A stretch of DNA of 64,000 nucleotides from Aliikangiella sp965214955 (GCA_965214955.1 CBDCCU010000013.1:344441-408440); one strand, 5' to 3'. Positions 1 through 9,993 are shown, counted from the stretch's first letter. Notes: generated by a model from the sequence alone, not told the origin. Made by a program: numbers and translations.

Positions 1-201
1 TAACTCACGTACGGTAGGGTTGCCTAAACGACCATAGATAAACCCGGCTTCTTCACCCATAAATCTTGCCGCACCTTGTTCAACATTGTCGAAAATAAAG
101 GTTGAGGTTTGATAAATTGGCGTGCTTAAAGCGCCAAATTGTTTATCTTTGATTTTACCTGCGTGAATGGTTTTGGTTTCTATATGCTTAGAGTCGATCA
201 T
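1..201 (-). CDS. PLP-dependent sulfur amino acid lyase, N-terminal 67 residues (partial)
   Basis: The reading frame starts at an ATG (complement of 199-201), preceded on the minus strand by AGGTAG, and stays open to the left edge. The 67 visible residues include TKTIHAGK, GALSTPIYQTSTF, FIYGRLGNPT and are typical of the N-terminus of the Cys/Met metabolism PLP enzyme family (methionine gamma-lyase, cystathionine gamma-synthase, cystathionine gamma-lyase). The pairing of STPIYQTSTF with YGRLGNPT looks most like methionine gamma-lyase, but the PLP lysine and the residues that separate the subfamilies lie outside the window. The family call is firm and the subfamily is a guess. Confidence 0.85.
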   Translation of the reverse strand, partial: MIDSKHIETKTIHAGKIKDKQFGALSTPIYQTSTFIFDNVEQGAARFMGEEAGFIYGRLGNPTVREL

Positions 202-374
202 GATTACTACCTATGAAATTAACTGAACACCTTTGTATATTATATAAAACAAGGTAAATATATCAATTTAGTTTTGTTGTTTTGGTTAAAATCAAAATAT
301 AAATAAGTTTAAGGGTAAAAGTGCGATATATTTAAAATGTGATAAGTATAATGGCTTTTAATAATTAGGCGGTT

Positions 375-1043
375 TTAACGATTAGAAAGCATTGGAATTA
401 GGTGTTTAGCAACATTTTGCATAATTAAGGGCTGAGCTTCGGCTTTTGGATGTATGCCATCGGCTTGTAATAGTGACCATTGACCTTCTAGTGGAGACAA
501 AATAAAAGGAATCAATTGTACCGATGGGTTAGCCGATAAATCACTGTAGATCTGCTCAAATCTTTTAGTGTAGGTTCTGCCATAATTAGGAGGTATTTTA
601 ATGCCTGCTAACAAAACTTGAGTTGTATTGGGGAATTTGTCGCTGAGGCTAATGTTAATGATTTGAGTTAAGTTTTTACGTGTTTCACTCAGATCGATAC
701 CACGTAAACCATCGTTACCGCCAAGCTCAAGCAGTAAAATGTCAGGATTAAAGTTTTGTAGTTGTTTGCTCAGGCGATCTAAGCCGCCACTGGTTGTTTC
801 ACCACTAATTGAAGCATTAACCAGCTCCACATTGTAGTTTTGTTGATTTAAATGTGTTTGCAATAAAGCTACCCAGCCTTGCTCAACAGGAATATTATAA
901 GCAGCACTTAGTGAGTCGCCATAAACTAAAACTTTTATTGGTGTATTCGTTTTTTTTAGCTCGTTTGCCACAGCAGGTGTTACATTTAGTAAATGAATAC
1001 TTGAAATAATAAAAAATAGACCGTATATGTGTTTTCTAAGCAA
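375..1043 (-). CDS. tesA: TesA-type multifunctional acyl-CoA thioesterase / lysophospholipase (SGNH hydrolase)
   Basis: This 222-residue exported hydrolase has an N-terminal signal peptide (about residues 1-26, ending near PAVA). It then shows all SGNH blocks: YGDSLSAAY with nucleophile Ser44, SGETTSGG supplying the oxyanion Gly, GGNDGLRG with the block III Asn, and DGIHP with Asp195 and His198. The family (E. coli TesA/ApeA/PldC) hydrolyses acyl-CoAs, lysophospholipids and some esters in the periplasm. It is divergent from the ABC exporter genes starting at 1129, with 85 bp between them; this tesA-ybbA-ybbP arrangement is conserved in Gammaproteobacteria. Length and spacing match the family. 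Confidence 0.92.
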   Translation of the reverse strand: MLRKHIYGLFFIISSIHLLNVTPAVANELKKTNTPIKVLVYGDSLSAAYNIPVEQGWVALLQTHLNQQNYNVELVNASISGETTSGGLDRLSKQLQNFNPDILLLELGGNDGLRGIDLSETRKNLTQIINISLSDKFPNTTQVLLAGIKIPPNYGRTYTKRFEQIYSDLSANPSVQLIPFILSPLEGQWSLLQADGIHPKAEAQPLIMQNVAKHLIPMLSNR

Positions 1044-1128
1044 AATATTCTCACTTTAATTTTTAGTGTTGGATATCAACAATTTTAATCAATACCCTAA
1101 ATACAAACCAACTGAAAAGAGCAATTAA

Positions 1129-1866
1129 ATGTTAACAGCAGTCAATTTAACTAAGCAAGTCGCTATTGGTGATGAAGCGCTTACCATTTTAAATGAAGTG
1201 TCATTTTCATTATCCAAAGGGAAAAGCATGGCAATTTTAGGTGAGTCTGGCTCGGGAAAAACAACCTTGCTTGGTATGTTAGCAGGATTAGATTTACCTA
1301 CTGATGGCGAAGTAGTTCTTAATGGTGAGTCAATTTTTAACTTAAGCGAAGAGCAAAGAGCCGAGCTTAGAAAACAAAATTTGGGCTTTGTGTTTCAAAG
1401 CTTTCAGTTAATTGAAGGGCTAACCGCATTAGAAAATGTAATGATGCCATTAGAGCTAAAAGGCGATAAACAGGCCAAGCAAAAAGCCACAGAAATGCTC
1501 GAACAAGTGGGTTTGGGTAAAAGGCTTAACCATCATTCTAATCAGCTGTCTGGTGGTGAGCAGCAGCGTGTTGCCGTGGCAAGAGCTTTTGTTACCAAAC
1601 CAAATTTATTATTAGCCGATGAGCCAACGGGCAATTTAGATACGGCAACGGGAGAAAAGATTATTGAGTTGATGTTTTCGCTTAATAAAGCCTTGGGTAC
1701 AACATTGGTGCTAGTAACACACGATACTCACTTAGCCGAAAGGTGCGATGAAACATTGGTGCTTAGTGGCGGTAAAATAGTTTCTGTTTCAAAAGGATTG
1801 GGTAAAAGCGAAAACTCTTCATCAACCATTAGTCAAGAGCGAGAGCTAGAGGTGGCTAATGACTAA
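1129..1866 (+). CDS. ybbA: ABC transporter ATP-binding protein, YbbA/LolD type
   Basis: This 245-residue ATPase energises an ABC complex with the adjacent FtsX-type permease. It shows Walker A GESGSGKTT (about residues 38-46), a Q-loop (FVFQSFQL), the signature LSGGEQQR (about 140-147), Walker B LLLADEP and the switch His in VTHD. Sequence and context match YbbA, part of the MacB/LolCDE superfamily that performs mechanotransmission or lipoprotein/lipid-related work rather than classic transport; the substrate is unknown. The 3' end overlaps the permease start by 8 nt, indicating translational coupling. It is divergent from tesA, as in E. coli. Confidence 0.92.
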   Translation: MLTAVNLTKQVAIGDEALTILNEVSFSLSKGKSMAILGESGSGKTTLLGMLAGLDLPTDGEVVLNGESIFNLSEEQRAELRKQNLGFVFQSFQLIEGLTALENVMMPLELKGDKQAKQKATEMLEQVGLGKRLNHHSNQLSGGEQQRVAVARAFVTKPNLLLADEPTGNLDTATGEKIIELMFSLNKALGTTLVLVTHDTHLAERCDETLVLSGGKIVSVSKGLGKSENSSSTISQERELEVAND

Positions 1867-4360
1867 AAATAGTTTGCTTTTATCAATTGCTTGGCGAATT
1901 TTTAAGCGAGATTGGAAACGCAAAGATTTAATGATCTTATTGTTTTCAATGATTGTTGCTATGGCTTCGGTGAGCGTCATTTATTTGGTGATTGATCGAA
2001 TAGAAACCGCCACCGAGCGAGAAGTCGCCGATGTATTAGGTGCTGATGTTGTTATTACTTCACCGCGTGAAATTACTCCTAAATTGCTTGAAAAAGCGTC
2101 GAGCTTAGGATTGCAACAAGCCACAAGTGTAGAGTTTTCTAGTGTGCTATTTGCCAATGAAAAGCTTCAACTATCTTCCATTAATGCCGTATCTGATAAT
2201 TATCCACTTAAAGGTCGATTAGAAATTGCTGATGTTCCTTATGGTGATACCCGAAACATTAATACCAGACCGCCTAAAGGCAAAATATGGATTGAGCCAC
2301 GTTTGTATTCGGTTTTAACGGTTAATAAAGGCGACAATGTTGAAGTTGGCTATACCAACTTGCAAGTGGATGGCGCAATTATGCTTAAACCAGGACAGGG
2401 AAGTACGCTATTTAATATTGCTCCCACGGTTATTATTAATATAGATGATTTAGCAGCCACAAAGATCATTCAGCCAGGTAGTCGAGTGAACTACCGTTAC
2501 CTATTTGCTGGTGAAAACCAAGCGCTTAAATCTTTTATCAATGCAATAAAGCCTGAGCTGCTAAGTAGTCAGAGGCTTTTGACCATATACGATGAATCTC
2601 CCGTTGCAGGATCGGCGATTACACGCAGTAAAAAATACATAACTCTGTCTAGTTTACTTACCTTAATTTTGTTAGGTGTGGCAATTGCTATGTCGGCTAA
2701 CCGCTATGCCAAAAGGCAGTTTGATATGAGCGCGTTAATGCGAACCTTTGGACTGGCTAATAACGAAGTATTAAAAGTATTTGTTTGGATTTTACTGTTT
2801 GTTTGTGTGGCGGGAATAGTGGTTGGCGGTTTGTCGGGTATTGCTATTCAGTCGGCAATAATTACCTTGCTGAGTCAATGGGTAGAAACAGGACTTCCTG
2901 CTGCTAATTATCAAGTATTAATCACACCTACAATAGCAACGGCAATACTGTTGTTTGGTTTTTCAACCCCAGCTTTATTTCAGGTTAAAAATGTGCCGCC
3001 CATGCGAGTATTACGCAGGCAACTAGCGCCAATGACTAAAGGAGCTTTATCTATTTATTTAGTGTCGGTTATTTCATTAATGCTAGTGATGTATATTCAA
3101 ATGCAAGATATTAAGCTTTTACTTTCTGTTATTGTCGGTTTGTTTGTTGTGGTATTGCTATTTGGTTTAGTGGCGCGGGGATTATTATTAACCATGCGAA
3201 AGCTTGCTATTAGCCAGAGTGCATCAGTTAATTTTAGCTTGCGTCAGTTAGAAGCAAACAAAGGCGTTACCATATTATATTTGCTAGCCTTTAGCATTAC
3301 GTTATTTGTGATTGCCTTAATGATTTTGGTAAGAACCGAGTTATTAGGCAAATGGCAGCAAAGCTTAGGAGATAACACACCAAACCACTTTATGGTAAAC
3401 ATCAAACAAAACGAAGTTGAACCCATTAGAAGCTTTTTTACCGAAAATAACCTTAATATCGACGCACTTTACCCCATGATCCGTGGCAGAGTGGTTGGAC
3501 TAAATGGCAAAGAGTCTACCGAAGCCTTTAGCGAACAAGCGCAAAAACATAACTCATTACGCCGAGAACTGAATATCACTTGGGCCAATGATTTACCTGT
3601 TGGTAATCAAATTACTCAAGGGCAGTGGCAATGGCCGAGTGAAAATAATGAGCCGTTAATCTCTGTTGATCACGAAATGGCAGAAACACTCGGGTTAAAA
3701 CTTGGCGATAGTTTAGCTTTTACTATTGGTGCTGAAACTTGGCAAGCAAAAATAGCCAGTATTCGCTCGATTGACTGGCAAACCTTTACCCCCAATTTTT
3801 ACATTATTGCCAACCCTGGCTCACTTAAAGACTTTAATGCCACTTATATTAGTAGTTTTCGTATGGAAAAGTCGCAAAAAGGGCTTTTGGCCGAATTAAT
3901 TAAGTCTTATCCAAGTATGTCGATTATTGAGCTTGACCGCATTTTTGATGAAGTTCAGTCAATTATTGAAAAGGTATCAAGAGCCGTAGAGCTTATTATG
4001 GGTTTTGTTGTCGCCGCAGGCTTAGCATTGCTTTGGGCAGCAATGGAACATACCTTTGATAATAAGTATAAACAGTCGGCAATATTAAGAACTTTGGGCG
4101 CGAAAAAAGGATTTATTACCAAAGCTTTTCGGTTTGAGTATTTATGGCTGGCACTTCTATCGTCAACTATGGCTTTGGTGGCGGTAGAGCTGATAACCTT
4201 TTTACTTTATAAGTATCAATTTGAAATAGAATTTGAACTGCACTTTAAACTATGGGTAGCACTTCCTTTAGCAACTTTAATTTTAATGCTAACGGCATCG
4301 TGGCGTGGGGTAAAAAGGGTGACTAATCCACCGCCAATGAGTTTAATTCGTTCATCTTAA
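1859..4360 (+). CDS. ybbP: FtsX-like ABC transporter permease, YbbP type
   Basis: This 833-residue inner-membrane protein has an N-terminal TM helix (about residues 25-47), a large periplasmic segment, three TM helices (about 260-375), further TM segments in the middle (about 395-450 and 470-490), a second soluble segment and three C-terminal TM helices. This duplicated FtsX layout with about ten helices matches YbbP/LolC-E-like permeases. LRTLGAKKGFITKAFRFEY near the C-terminus is the typical FtsX coupling region facing the ATPase. It overlaps the ATPase gene by 8 nt. The substrate is unknown; association with TesA in other species suggests a role in envelope lipid handling, which is inference. 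Confidence 0.9.
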   Translation: MTKNSLLLSIAWRIFKRDWKRKDLMILLFSMIVAMASVSVIYLVIDRIETATEREVADVLGADVVITSPREITPKLLEKASSLGLQQATSVEFSSVLFANEKLQLSSINAVSDNYPLKGRLEIADVPYGDTRNINTRPPKGKIWIEPRLYSVLTVNKGDNVEVGYTNLQVDGAIMLKPGQGSTLFNIAPTVIINIDDLAATKIIQPGSRVNYRYLFAGENQALKSFINAIKPELLSSQRLLTIYDESPVAGSAITRSKKYITLSSLLTLILLGVAIAMSANRYAKRQFDMSALMRTFGLANNEVLKVFVWILLFVCVAGIVVGGLSGIAIQSAIITLLSQWVETGLPAANYQVLITPTIATAILLFGFSTPALFQVKNVPPMRVLRRQLAPMTKGALSIYLVSVISLMLVMYIQMQDIKLLLSVIVGLFVVVLLFGLVARGLLLTMRKLAISQSASVNFSLRQLEANKGVTILYLLAFSITLFVIALMILVRTELLGKWQQSLGDNTPNHFMVNIKQNEVEPIRSFFTENNLNIDALYPMIRGRVVGLNGKESTEAFSEQAQKHNSLRRELNITWANDLPVGNQITQGQWQWPSENNEPLISVDHEMAETLGLKLGDSLAFTIGAETWQAKIASIRSIDWQTFTPNFYIIANPGSLKDFNATYISSFRMEKSQKGLLAELIKSYPSMSIIELDRIFDEVQSIIEKVSRAVELIMGFVVAAGLALLWAAMEHTFDNKYKQSAILRTLGAKKGFITKAFRFEYLWLALLSSTMALVAVELITFLLYKYQFEIEFELHFKLWVALPLATLILMLTASWRGVKRVTNPPPMSLIRSS

Positions 4361-4455
4361 AAATTATAAGAGAATAATAATAAATAAAAGTATTTGATTT
4401 TTAAGGTTTTTTTACTAGGGTTTAGTAATAAAATTAAAATAGATAAAAATTTTGG

Positions 4456-4486
4456 TTGACTAAATCTAGGTAAATTACCATAAAAT
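4456..4486 (+). promoter_or_regulatory. Possible topA promoter
   Basis: In the 245 bp between ybbP and topA, TTGACT (4456-4461) resembles a -35 box and TAAAAT (4481-4486) a -10 box, with a long 19 bp spacer. The rest of the gap is AT-rich with no other structure that I can support. This is a weak match. Confidence 0.25.
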
Positions 4487-4605
4487 AAAAAAGAAGCAGT
4501 AAGATTATAAAAAGCAATTGAAGCATAACCTTAATGTAAGCTTTGATTATTTAAACAGCAAAAACGCATGAACTTTTAATAATATTAGGTAAAATAAATT
4601 ACTTC

Positions 4606-7272
4606 ATGGGCAAATCATTAGTCATCGTCGAGTCACCGGCGAAAGCAAAAACCATAAACAAGTATTTGGGTAGAGACTTTGTCGTTAAGTCGAGCGTTGG
4701 TCATGTACGCGATTTGCCCACTAAAGTTGCATCAGCACCTGTTGATCCTAAAGAGCGCGCTAAAAAAGCAGCCGCTACGCGTAAGCTTTCACCCGAAGCT
4801 AAAGCTATTCATAAAGCCAAAAAAGCCAAAGAAGCTTTAGTTAAGCGCATGGGGATCGATCCAGAAAAAGACTGGAAGGCAACTTATGAAGTTTTGCCTG
4901 GCAAAGAAAAAGTCATTAAAGAGCTTAAAAAGCTCGCCAAAGATGCCGATCAAATCTTTCTCGCAACGGATTTGGATAGAGAAGGAGAGGCCATTGCCTG
5001 GCATTTAAAAGAAGTGATTGGTGGAGGAGATGATAAATACCAACGTGTGGTATTTAACGAAATTACCAAAAAAGCCATTCAAGAGGCCTTCTCAAAACCT
5101 TCGCAACTGGATATGAACTTTGTTAACGCCCAGCAAACTCGCCGCTTTTTAGACAGGCTAGTTGGCTTTATGGTGTCGCCATTATTGTGGAAAAAAGTTT
5201 CTCGCGGGCTATCGGCGGGCAGAGTACAATCGGTAGCTGTCAAGTTAATTGTTGAGCGCGAGCGCGAAATCAGAGCCTTTATTCCCGATGAATATTGGAC
5301 AATGTGGGCCAATACATTAACTCAGTCTCAGTCGGATCTACGTTTAGAAGTTAAAAAGTATCTCGGCAAAAAATATCAACCGACGAATAAAACGCAAAGT
5401 GAAGAAATGCAACAGTTGTTGCAAGCTCAACAGCTTGTGGTTGACGGTTGTGAGTCTAAGCCTTCAAAAAGCCGACCCAGTGCCCCTTATATTACTTCTA
5501 CCTTGCAACAAGCGGCGAGTACACGTTTGGGTTTTAATGTTAAAAAGACCATGATGCTTGCGCAAAGATTGTATGAGGCTGGCTATATCACTTATATGCG
5601 TACCGATTCAACCATGCTCAGTGCCGATGCATTAGGTATGTGCAGAACTTATATTGAAGATAATTATGGCGCACAATATTTACCTGATAATGCGCGTATG
5701 TATTCAAGCAAAGAAGGCGCGCAAGAGGCGCATGAGGCGATTAGACCCACCAATGTTCGTACCGTTGAAAAGCATTTAAAAAATGTTGATGCCGATGCTA
5801 TCCGTTTATACAACTTAATTTGGCGTCAGTTTGTTGCTTGTCAAATGACCGATGCATTATACAACGTGACTAATTTAACGGTTAAAGCGGGTGACTTTAC
5901 TCTTGGCGCTAAAGGTCGAGTGGTTAAGTTTGATGGTTGGACAAAGGTGCAACCGCCTAAGTCTAAAAATGATGATGATATTGTGCTGCCAGAAGTTAAT
6001 GTTGGCGATCTTCTCAACTTGAATTCATTAGAGCCAAAACAGCATTTCACCAAACCATCACCCAGATACAGCGAAGCGGCATTAGTTAAAGAACTGGAAA
6101 AGCGTGGCATCGGTAGACCGTCAACCTATGCCTCAATTATATCTACCATTCAAGATCGCGGCTATGTGACGGTTAAAAACCGTCGCTTTTATGCCACCAA
6201 AATTGGCGAAATAGTCTCTGACCGATTAGGTGAAAGCTTTAATAATTTAATGGATTATTCATTTACCGCCAATATGGAAGAGTCGCTGGATATTATTGCT
6301 CATGGCGATCAGGTGTGGAAAAAAACACTATCAGAGTTTTATCAAGACTTAACTTCACGACTACACAAAGCCGAACTGCCAGTTGAAGAAGGCGGCATGG
6401 ATAATGTTAAGTCGGTTGAAATGGATATGGTTTGTCCAAAGTGTAATACCAATAAAATGATGATCAGAAATTCATCAATGGGCACTTTCTTAGGTTGTAG
6501 TGGATTTTCATTGCCACCCAAAGAGCGATGCAAACATACCATGAATCTGATTTCTGGTGATGAAATAGAAGCCGTAGATAAAGATGATGAAGCCGAAAGC
6601 CGTAATCTATTATTGAAAAAGCGTTGCCCTATATGCGAATCAGCCATGGACAGCTATTTAATTGATGAACACCAAAAGCTTCATGTTTGTGGCAATAATC
6701 CAAGGTGTAAAGGCTACTTGATTGAAGAAGGTAGCTTTAAAATTAAAGGTTACGATGGGCCAATTATTGAGTGTGATAAATGCGCCAGTGATATGCAGCT
6801 TAAAGTAGGACGTTTTGGTAAATACTTTGGTTGTACTAACGAAGAATGTAAAAATACCCGTAAACTACTTCGCAATGGCGAACCTGCGCCGCCAAAGGCC
6901 GATCCTATTGATATGCCGCACTTAGCTTGTCAAAAAGTGGATGATCACTATGTGCTACGTGATGGTGCATCGGGGATATTTTTAGCCGCTAGTCAGTTCC
7001 CTAAAAATCGTGAAACCCGCGCACCATTGGTTGAAGAGTTATTAAGTGTTAAAGGCAAGCTTGATCCTAAATTTAATTATTTAACCAAAGCGCCAGCTTC
7101 TGATCCCGATGGCAATAAAGCCATGTACCGCTATAGTCGCAAGAACAAGGTGCAATATGTAATGAGCGAAAAAGACGGCAAAGCAACAGGTTGGAGCGCT
7201 CATTATGAAAATGGACAGTGGCAAGAACAGCAAAAAGCTAAAAAGACCACTAAGGCGAAAAAGAAAAAATAG
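4606..7272 (+). CDS. topA: DNA topoisomerase I (type IA)
   Basis: This 888-residue enzyme relaxes negative supercoils through a transient 5'-phosphotyrosine link. The N-terminal TOPRIM domain starts SLVIVESPAKAKTINKYLG and contains the acidic metal motif ATDLDREGEAIAWHL. The catalytic tyrosine is Tyr330 in GYITYMRTDS. The C-terminal third has four-Cys zinc ribbons: CPKC...C...C near residue 608, CPIC near 676 and CDKC near 725, followed by a lysine-rich tail (KKTTKAKKKK). Length is close to E. coli TopA (865). The ATG at 4606 is the only start that keeps the MGKSLVIVES N-terminus. It is monocistronic, closed by a strong terminator. Confidence 0.98.
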   Translation: MGKSLVIVESPAKAKTINKYLGRDFVVKSSVGHVRDLPTKVASAPVDPKERAKKAAATRKLSPEAKAIHKAKKAKEALVKRMGIDPEKDWKATYEVLPGKEKVIKELKKLAKDADQIFLATDLDREGEAIAWHLKEVIGGGDDKYQRVVFNEITKKAIQEAFSKPSQLDMNFVNAQQTRRFLDRLVGFMVSPLLWKKVSRGLSAGRVQSVAVKLIVEREREIRAFIPDEYWTMWANTLTQSQSDLRLEVKKYLGKKYQPTNKTQSEEMQQLLQAQQLVVDGCESKPSKSRPSAPYITSTLQQAASTRLGFNVKKTMMLAQRLYEAGYITYMRTDSTMLSADALGMCRTYIEDNYGAQYLPDNARMYSSKEGAQEAHEAIRPTNVRTVEKHLKNVDADAIRLYNLIWRQFVACQMTDALYNVTNLTVKAGDFTLGAKGRVVKFDGWTKVQPPKSKNDDDIVLPEVNVGDLLNLNSLEPKQHFTKPSPRYSEAALVKELEKRGIGRPSTYASIISTIQDRGYVTVKNRRFYATKIGEIVSDRLGESFNNLMDYSFTANMEESLDIIAHGDQVWKKTLSEFYQDLTSRLHKAELPVEEGGMDNVKSVEMDMVCPKCNTNKMMIRNSSMGTFLGCSGFSLPPKERCKHTMNLISGDEIEAVDKDDEAESRNLLLKKRCPICESAMDSYLIDEHQKLHVCGNNPRCKGYLIEEGSFKIKGYDGPIIECDKCASDMQLKVGRFGKYFGCTNEECKNTRKLLRNGEPAPPKADPIDMPHLACQKVDDHYVLRDGASGIFLAASQFPKNRETRAPLVEELLSVKGKLDPKFNYLTKAPASDPDGNKAMYRYSRKNKVQYVMSEKDGKATGWSAHYENGQWQEQQKAKKTTKAKKKK

Positions 7273-7301
7273 TCTGAGGATCTTTTGATCTTTCAAATCC
7301 T

Positions 7302-7333
7302 AAAAGCCCTAAATTAATTTAGGGCTTTTTTTT
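7302..7333 (+). terminator. Rho-independent terminator of topA
   Basis: A perfect inverted repeat (AAAAGCCCTAAA, loop TTAA, TTTAGGGCTTTT) is followed by a T run, 29 bp after the topA stop. It is a textbook intrinsic terminator. Confidence 0.93.
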
Positions 7334-7405
7334 GCTTAAATGATTTATGCCACGGCTGGTTAAGGTATAATTTTGTCCAATATTGAAAAATAAACTGAGT
7401 AATCA

Positions 7406-8434
7406 ATGAGCTTGTTATATCCGTTAGCCCGTAAATTTTTATTCTCTATGGATGCCGAGAAATCCCATGATTTAACTTTAAACTGGTTAAGTAAAATTCA
7501 GCGTTCCCCCTTTGAGTTTTTAATTAGACAACCTAAAGTTCATGATCCCATCACTTTATTTGGAATTGAGTTTCCTAATCGAATAGGTTTGGCCGCAGGA
7601 CTGGATAAAAATGGCGCTTGTGTTGATGCTTTTGCCGCACTGGGTTTTGGTCATATTGAAGTTGGCACGGTTACTCCAAGGTCACAACCAGGCAACCCTA
7701 AACCGCGCTTATTTCGGATCAAAGAAAAACGCGGAATCGTTAACCGATTTGGTTTTAATAACTTAGGGGTTGATCACTTAATTGAAAATGTAAAAGCGGC
7801 CAAATTTGATGGTGTACTTGGGATCAACATCGGCAAAAACTTTGATACACCCGTTGAAAATGCCAATGATGATTATTTAATTTGTATGGATAAAGTGTAT
7901 GCTTATGCCAGTTATATCACAGTGAATATTTCTTCTCCCAATACCGCAAATTTACGCAGCTTGCAATTTGGCGAAGCGTTAGAAAGTTTATTAAAAGCGA
8001 TAAAAACAAAACAAACCGAGCTTGCTAAAGTGCACGATAAATATGTGCCTGTTCTGGTAAAAATTGCCCCCGACTTAAGTGATGATGAAATTAATCAACT
8101 GGCAACAAGTTTTAAAAAGTATGAAATTGATGGCGTTATTGCTACTAATACCTCTTTTGATCGTAGTGAGGTCGAAGGTTTAAAGCATGCCGACGAAACA
8201 GGCGGCTTAAGCGGCGCACCAATATTAAAATCAACAACTCAAGTATTAGACAAATTTTGCCAAGCTGTTGATGGCGCTTTCCCTGTTATCGGTGTAGGTG
8301 GTGTCGATAACGGTGAGGCGGCTACAGATAAAATAAAAGCTGGCGCCTCTTTAGTGCAAATTTATTCGGGGTTTATTTATCGTGGACCTAACCTAGTTAC
8401 CGAAGCGGCAAATGCAATAAAGTTAAGCAAATAA
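7406..8434 (+). CDS. pyrD: Dihydroorotate dehydrogenase (quinone), class 2
   Basis: This 342-residue FMN enzyme oxidises dihydroorotate to orotate in pyrimidine synthesis and passes electrons to quinone. The N-terminal helical extension (LLYPLARKFLFSMDAEKSHDLT) marks the membrane-associated class 2 type. Hallmarks are GLAAGLDKNG, the EVGTVTPRSQPGNPKPR phosphate/FMN loop, NRFGFNN, and the catalytic serine in TVNISSPNT, followed by the FMN loop GVGGV near the C-terminus. Length matches E. coli PyrD (336). It follows the topA terminator, so it probably has its own promoter in the 70 bp upstream. Confidence 0.97.
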   Translation: MSLLYPLARKFLFSMDAEKSHDLTLNWLSKIQRSPFEFLIRQPKVHDPITLFGIEFPNRIGLAAGLDKNGACVDAFAALGFGHIEVGTVTPRSQPGNPKPRLFRIKEKRGIVNRFGFNNLGVDHLIENVKAAKFDGVLGINIGKNFDTPVENANDDYLICMDKVYAYASYITVNISSPNTANLRSLQFGEALESLLKAIKTKQTELAKVHDKYVPVLVKIAPDLSDDEINQLATSFKKYEIDGVIATNTSFDRSEVEGLKHADETGGLSGAPILKSTTQVLDKFCQAVDGAFPVIGVGGVDNGEAATDKIKAGASLVQIYSGFIYRGPNLVTEAANAIKLSK

Positions 8435-8449
8435 TTAAAGGAAAAAATC

Positions 8450-9364
8450 ATGAAGGGTAAGCACTTATTAAAATTACTAGCTTGTTCGCTAGTGGCTTTT
8501 TCTTCATCGAGCTTTGCACAAACACCAGTTGATTTAGCGCCAGGCACAGAAGTGTTTGTTTACCAAATAACCAATAACGAAAAATCCCCATTAAAACTCG
8601 TTGCAAATGTTTCTAAAGCAGAGGGTTATGATAACCAACCTAGTTTTTCGCCAGATGGCAATAAAGTATTATTTGTTTCAGGACGAAAGGGCAACCAAAC
8701 TGATGTTTATGAGTTTAATTTAAACACTAAGCAATTAACCCAGTTAACCGACACAAAAGAAAATGAATTTTCACCCATGCTCGAAAAAGGGGAAAAAACT
8801 TTTACTGCGGTAAGAGAAGGGGGAGAGCCTTTTCAGTCGGTGCATCGATATAAATATTTAGTCAATAATAAAGCGGTAAAAAAATCAGAGTGGGCAGTAA
8901 AATCACAAACCCCAATTGGTTATTATGCTTTTAACAAAAAAGGCATTGCCGCAGGCTGGGCAAGGTGGGCAAATTCAATTTATTTATTTGATCCCAAATC
9001 ACCTTATGCCACTTTTGTTGTTGGTCATGCATTACCGTCAAAACCTTTATTAATTCCACAAACTAATCACTTTAGTTTTGTACACAGACAAGCCGATGAT
9101 ACCGCTTGGATTAAATCACTGAATCCGACTAATCGATCAATTACACCAATTGCGCCATTGTTAGAAAGTAATATTGATTATACTTGGTCGGCTGATCAAA
9201 CATTAATTAGTGCTAAAGGCAGTGAGCTTTATCGTTGGAATAAAGCCAAGCAAGAATGGATCTTTTGGCAAAATTTAAAAAACGATAAGCTATTTAATAT
9301 TTCAAGACTGGCAGCCAGTAGCAATGGAAAATATATTGCGGTTGTTGCGATGACAACTAAATAG
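8450..9364 (+). CDS. Secreted TolB-like (PD40/WD40-type) beta-propeller protein
   Basis: This 304-residue protein has a clear Sec signal peptide (cleavage probably after ...SSFA-Q, near residue 24). It has beta-propeller blades of the PD40 kind: NQPSFSPDGNKVLFVSGRKG with VYEFNLNTKQLTQLTD is a classic TolB-like repeat. A second region ends with SSNGKYIAVVAM. It may bind ligands or proteins in the periplasm; no catalytic residues are evident. It starts 15 bp after pyrD with RBS AAGGAA and is probably cotranscribed. The length is too short for a full Tol-Pal TolB, so it is not called tolB. Confidence 0.7.
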   Translation: MKGKHLLKLLACSLVAFSSSSFAQTPVDLAPGTEVFVYQITNNEKSPLKLVANVSKAEGYDNQPSFSPDGNKVLFVSGRKGNQTDVYEFNLNTKQLTQLTDTKENEFSPMLEKGEKTFTAVREGGEPFQSVHRYKYLVNNKAVKKSEWAVKSQTPIGYYAFNKKGIAAGWARWANSIYLFDPKSPYATFVVGHALPSKPLLIPQTNHFSFVHRQADDTAWIKSLNPTNRSITPIAPLLESNIDYTWSADQTLISAKGSELYRWNKAKQEWIFWQNLKNDKLFNISRLAASSNGKYIAVVAMTTK

Positions 9365-9393
9365 AGATAATAGTTTTAGGCGAGTAACCTGTT

Positions 9394-9993
9394 ATGGAAG
9401 AATTAAACGAAAATAATCAATCACCATTTTCTAAAAAACTCAATTTTATCTTAGCATTATGCGCCATGCTAATATCTATTGCTTCGTTTTATGCAACCTA
9501 TATTCAAGCAGTATCATCAGAGCAACAAGTTAAAGCCATGACTTATCCATTAGTACAATTTTCGCATGGCAATTTTGATGTTAAAAATAAAGAGCAAAAA
9601 ATTTATTTTAAAATAAAAAATGCAGGTGTTGGCCCTGCCATGGTGAAAAAAATAGAGTATGAGTTTGAAAATAAAAAATTTACTAATAGTCGTAGTTTTC
9701 TAAAAGGTTGCTGTAATGATGAGTTAAAAGCAGTTGAGCAACCTGAAAGTGGTAAAGAGATTGGCATTGAGTCGCAAGTGATATCATCGAGTGTTACTGG
9801 AAATGTTTTAGCCGCAGGTAATGAAATTGACGTGCTACAACTAGTTAGACATAAAGATAATTTATCTTTGTGGAATAAGCTTAACCGAGATCGTTTTTCT
9901 GTTAATGTTTCTATTTGTTATTGTTCACTACTTGATAATTGTTATTGGAAAGAAAGCGGTAAAGAAATAAGAGAAGTTAACACCTGCAATTAA
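9394..9993 (+). CDS. Hypothetical one-TM protein with extracytoplasmic domain
   Basis: I do not recognise this 199-residue protein. After a short polar N-terminus (to about residue 16) there is one hydrophobic helix (about 17-40, LNFILALCAMLISIASFYATYI). A mostly beta-like soluble part follows, with the segment IYFKIKNAGVGPAMVKKIEYEF. That segment resembles domains placed after a single N-terminal helix in many membrane-anchored hypothetical proteins. Five cysteines (CC near residue 109, then CYC, C, and C at the end) could form disulfides if the domain is periplasmic. It lies 29 bp downstream of the TolB-like gene and 21 bp before the acetyltransferase gene, in the same direction. Confidence 0.6.
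   Translation: MEELNENNQSPFSKKLNFILALCAMLISIASFYATYIQAVSSEQQVKAMTYPLVQFSHGNFDVKNKEQKIYFKIKNAGVGPAMVKKIEYEFENKKFTNSRSFLKGCCNDELKAVEQPESGKEIGIESQVISSSVTGNVLAAGNEIDVLQLVRHKDNLSLWNKLNRDRFSVNVSICYCSLLDNCYWKESGKEIREVNTCN

Noticed and set aside
5079..6647. Minus-strand open frames inside topA
   Set aside because: They lie wholly within topA and have no RBS, motif or conserved context; they arise from its codon usage.
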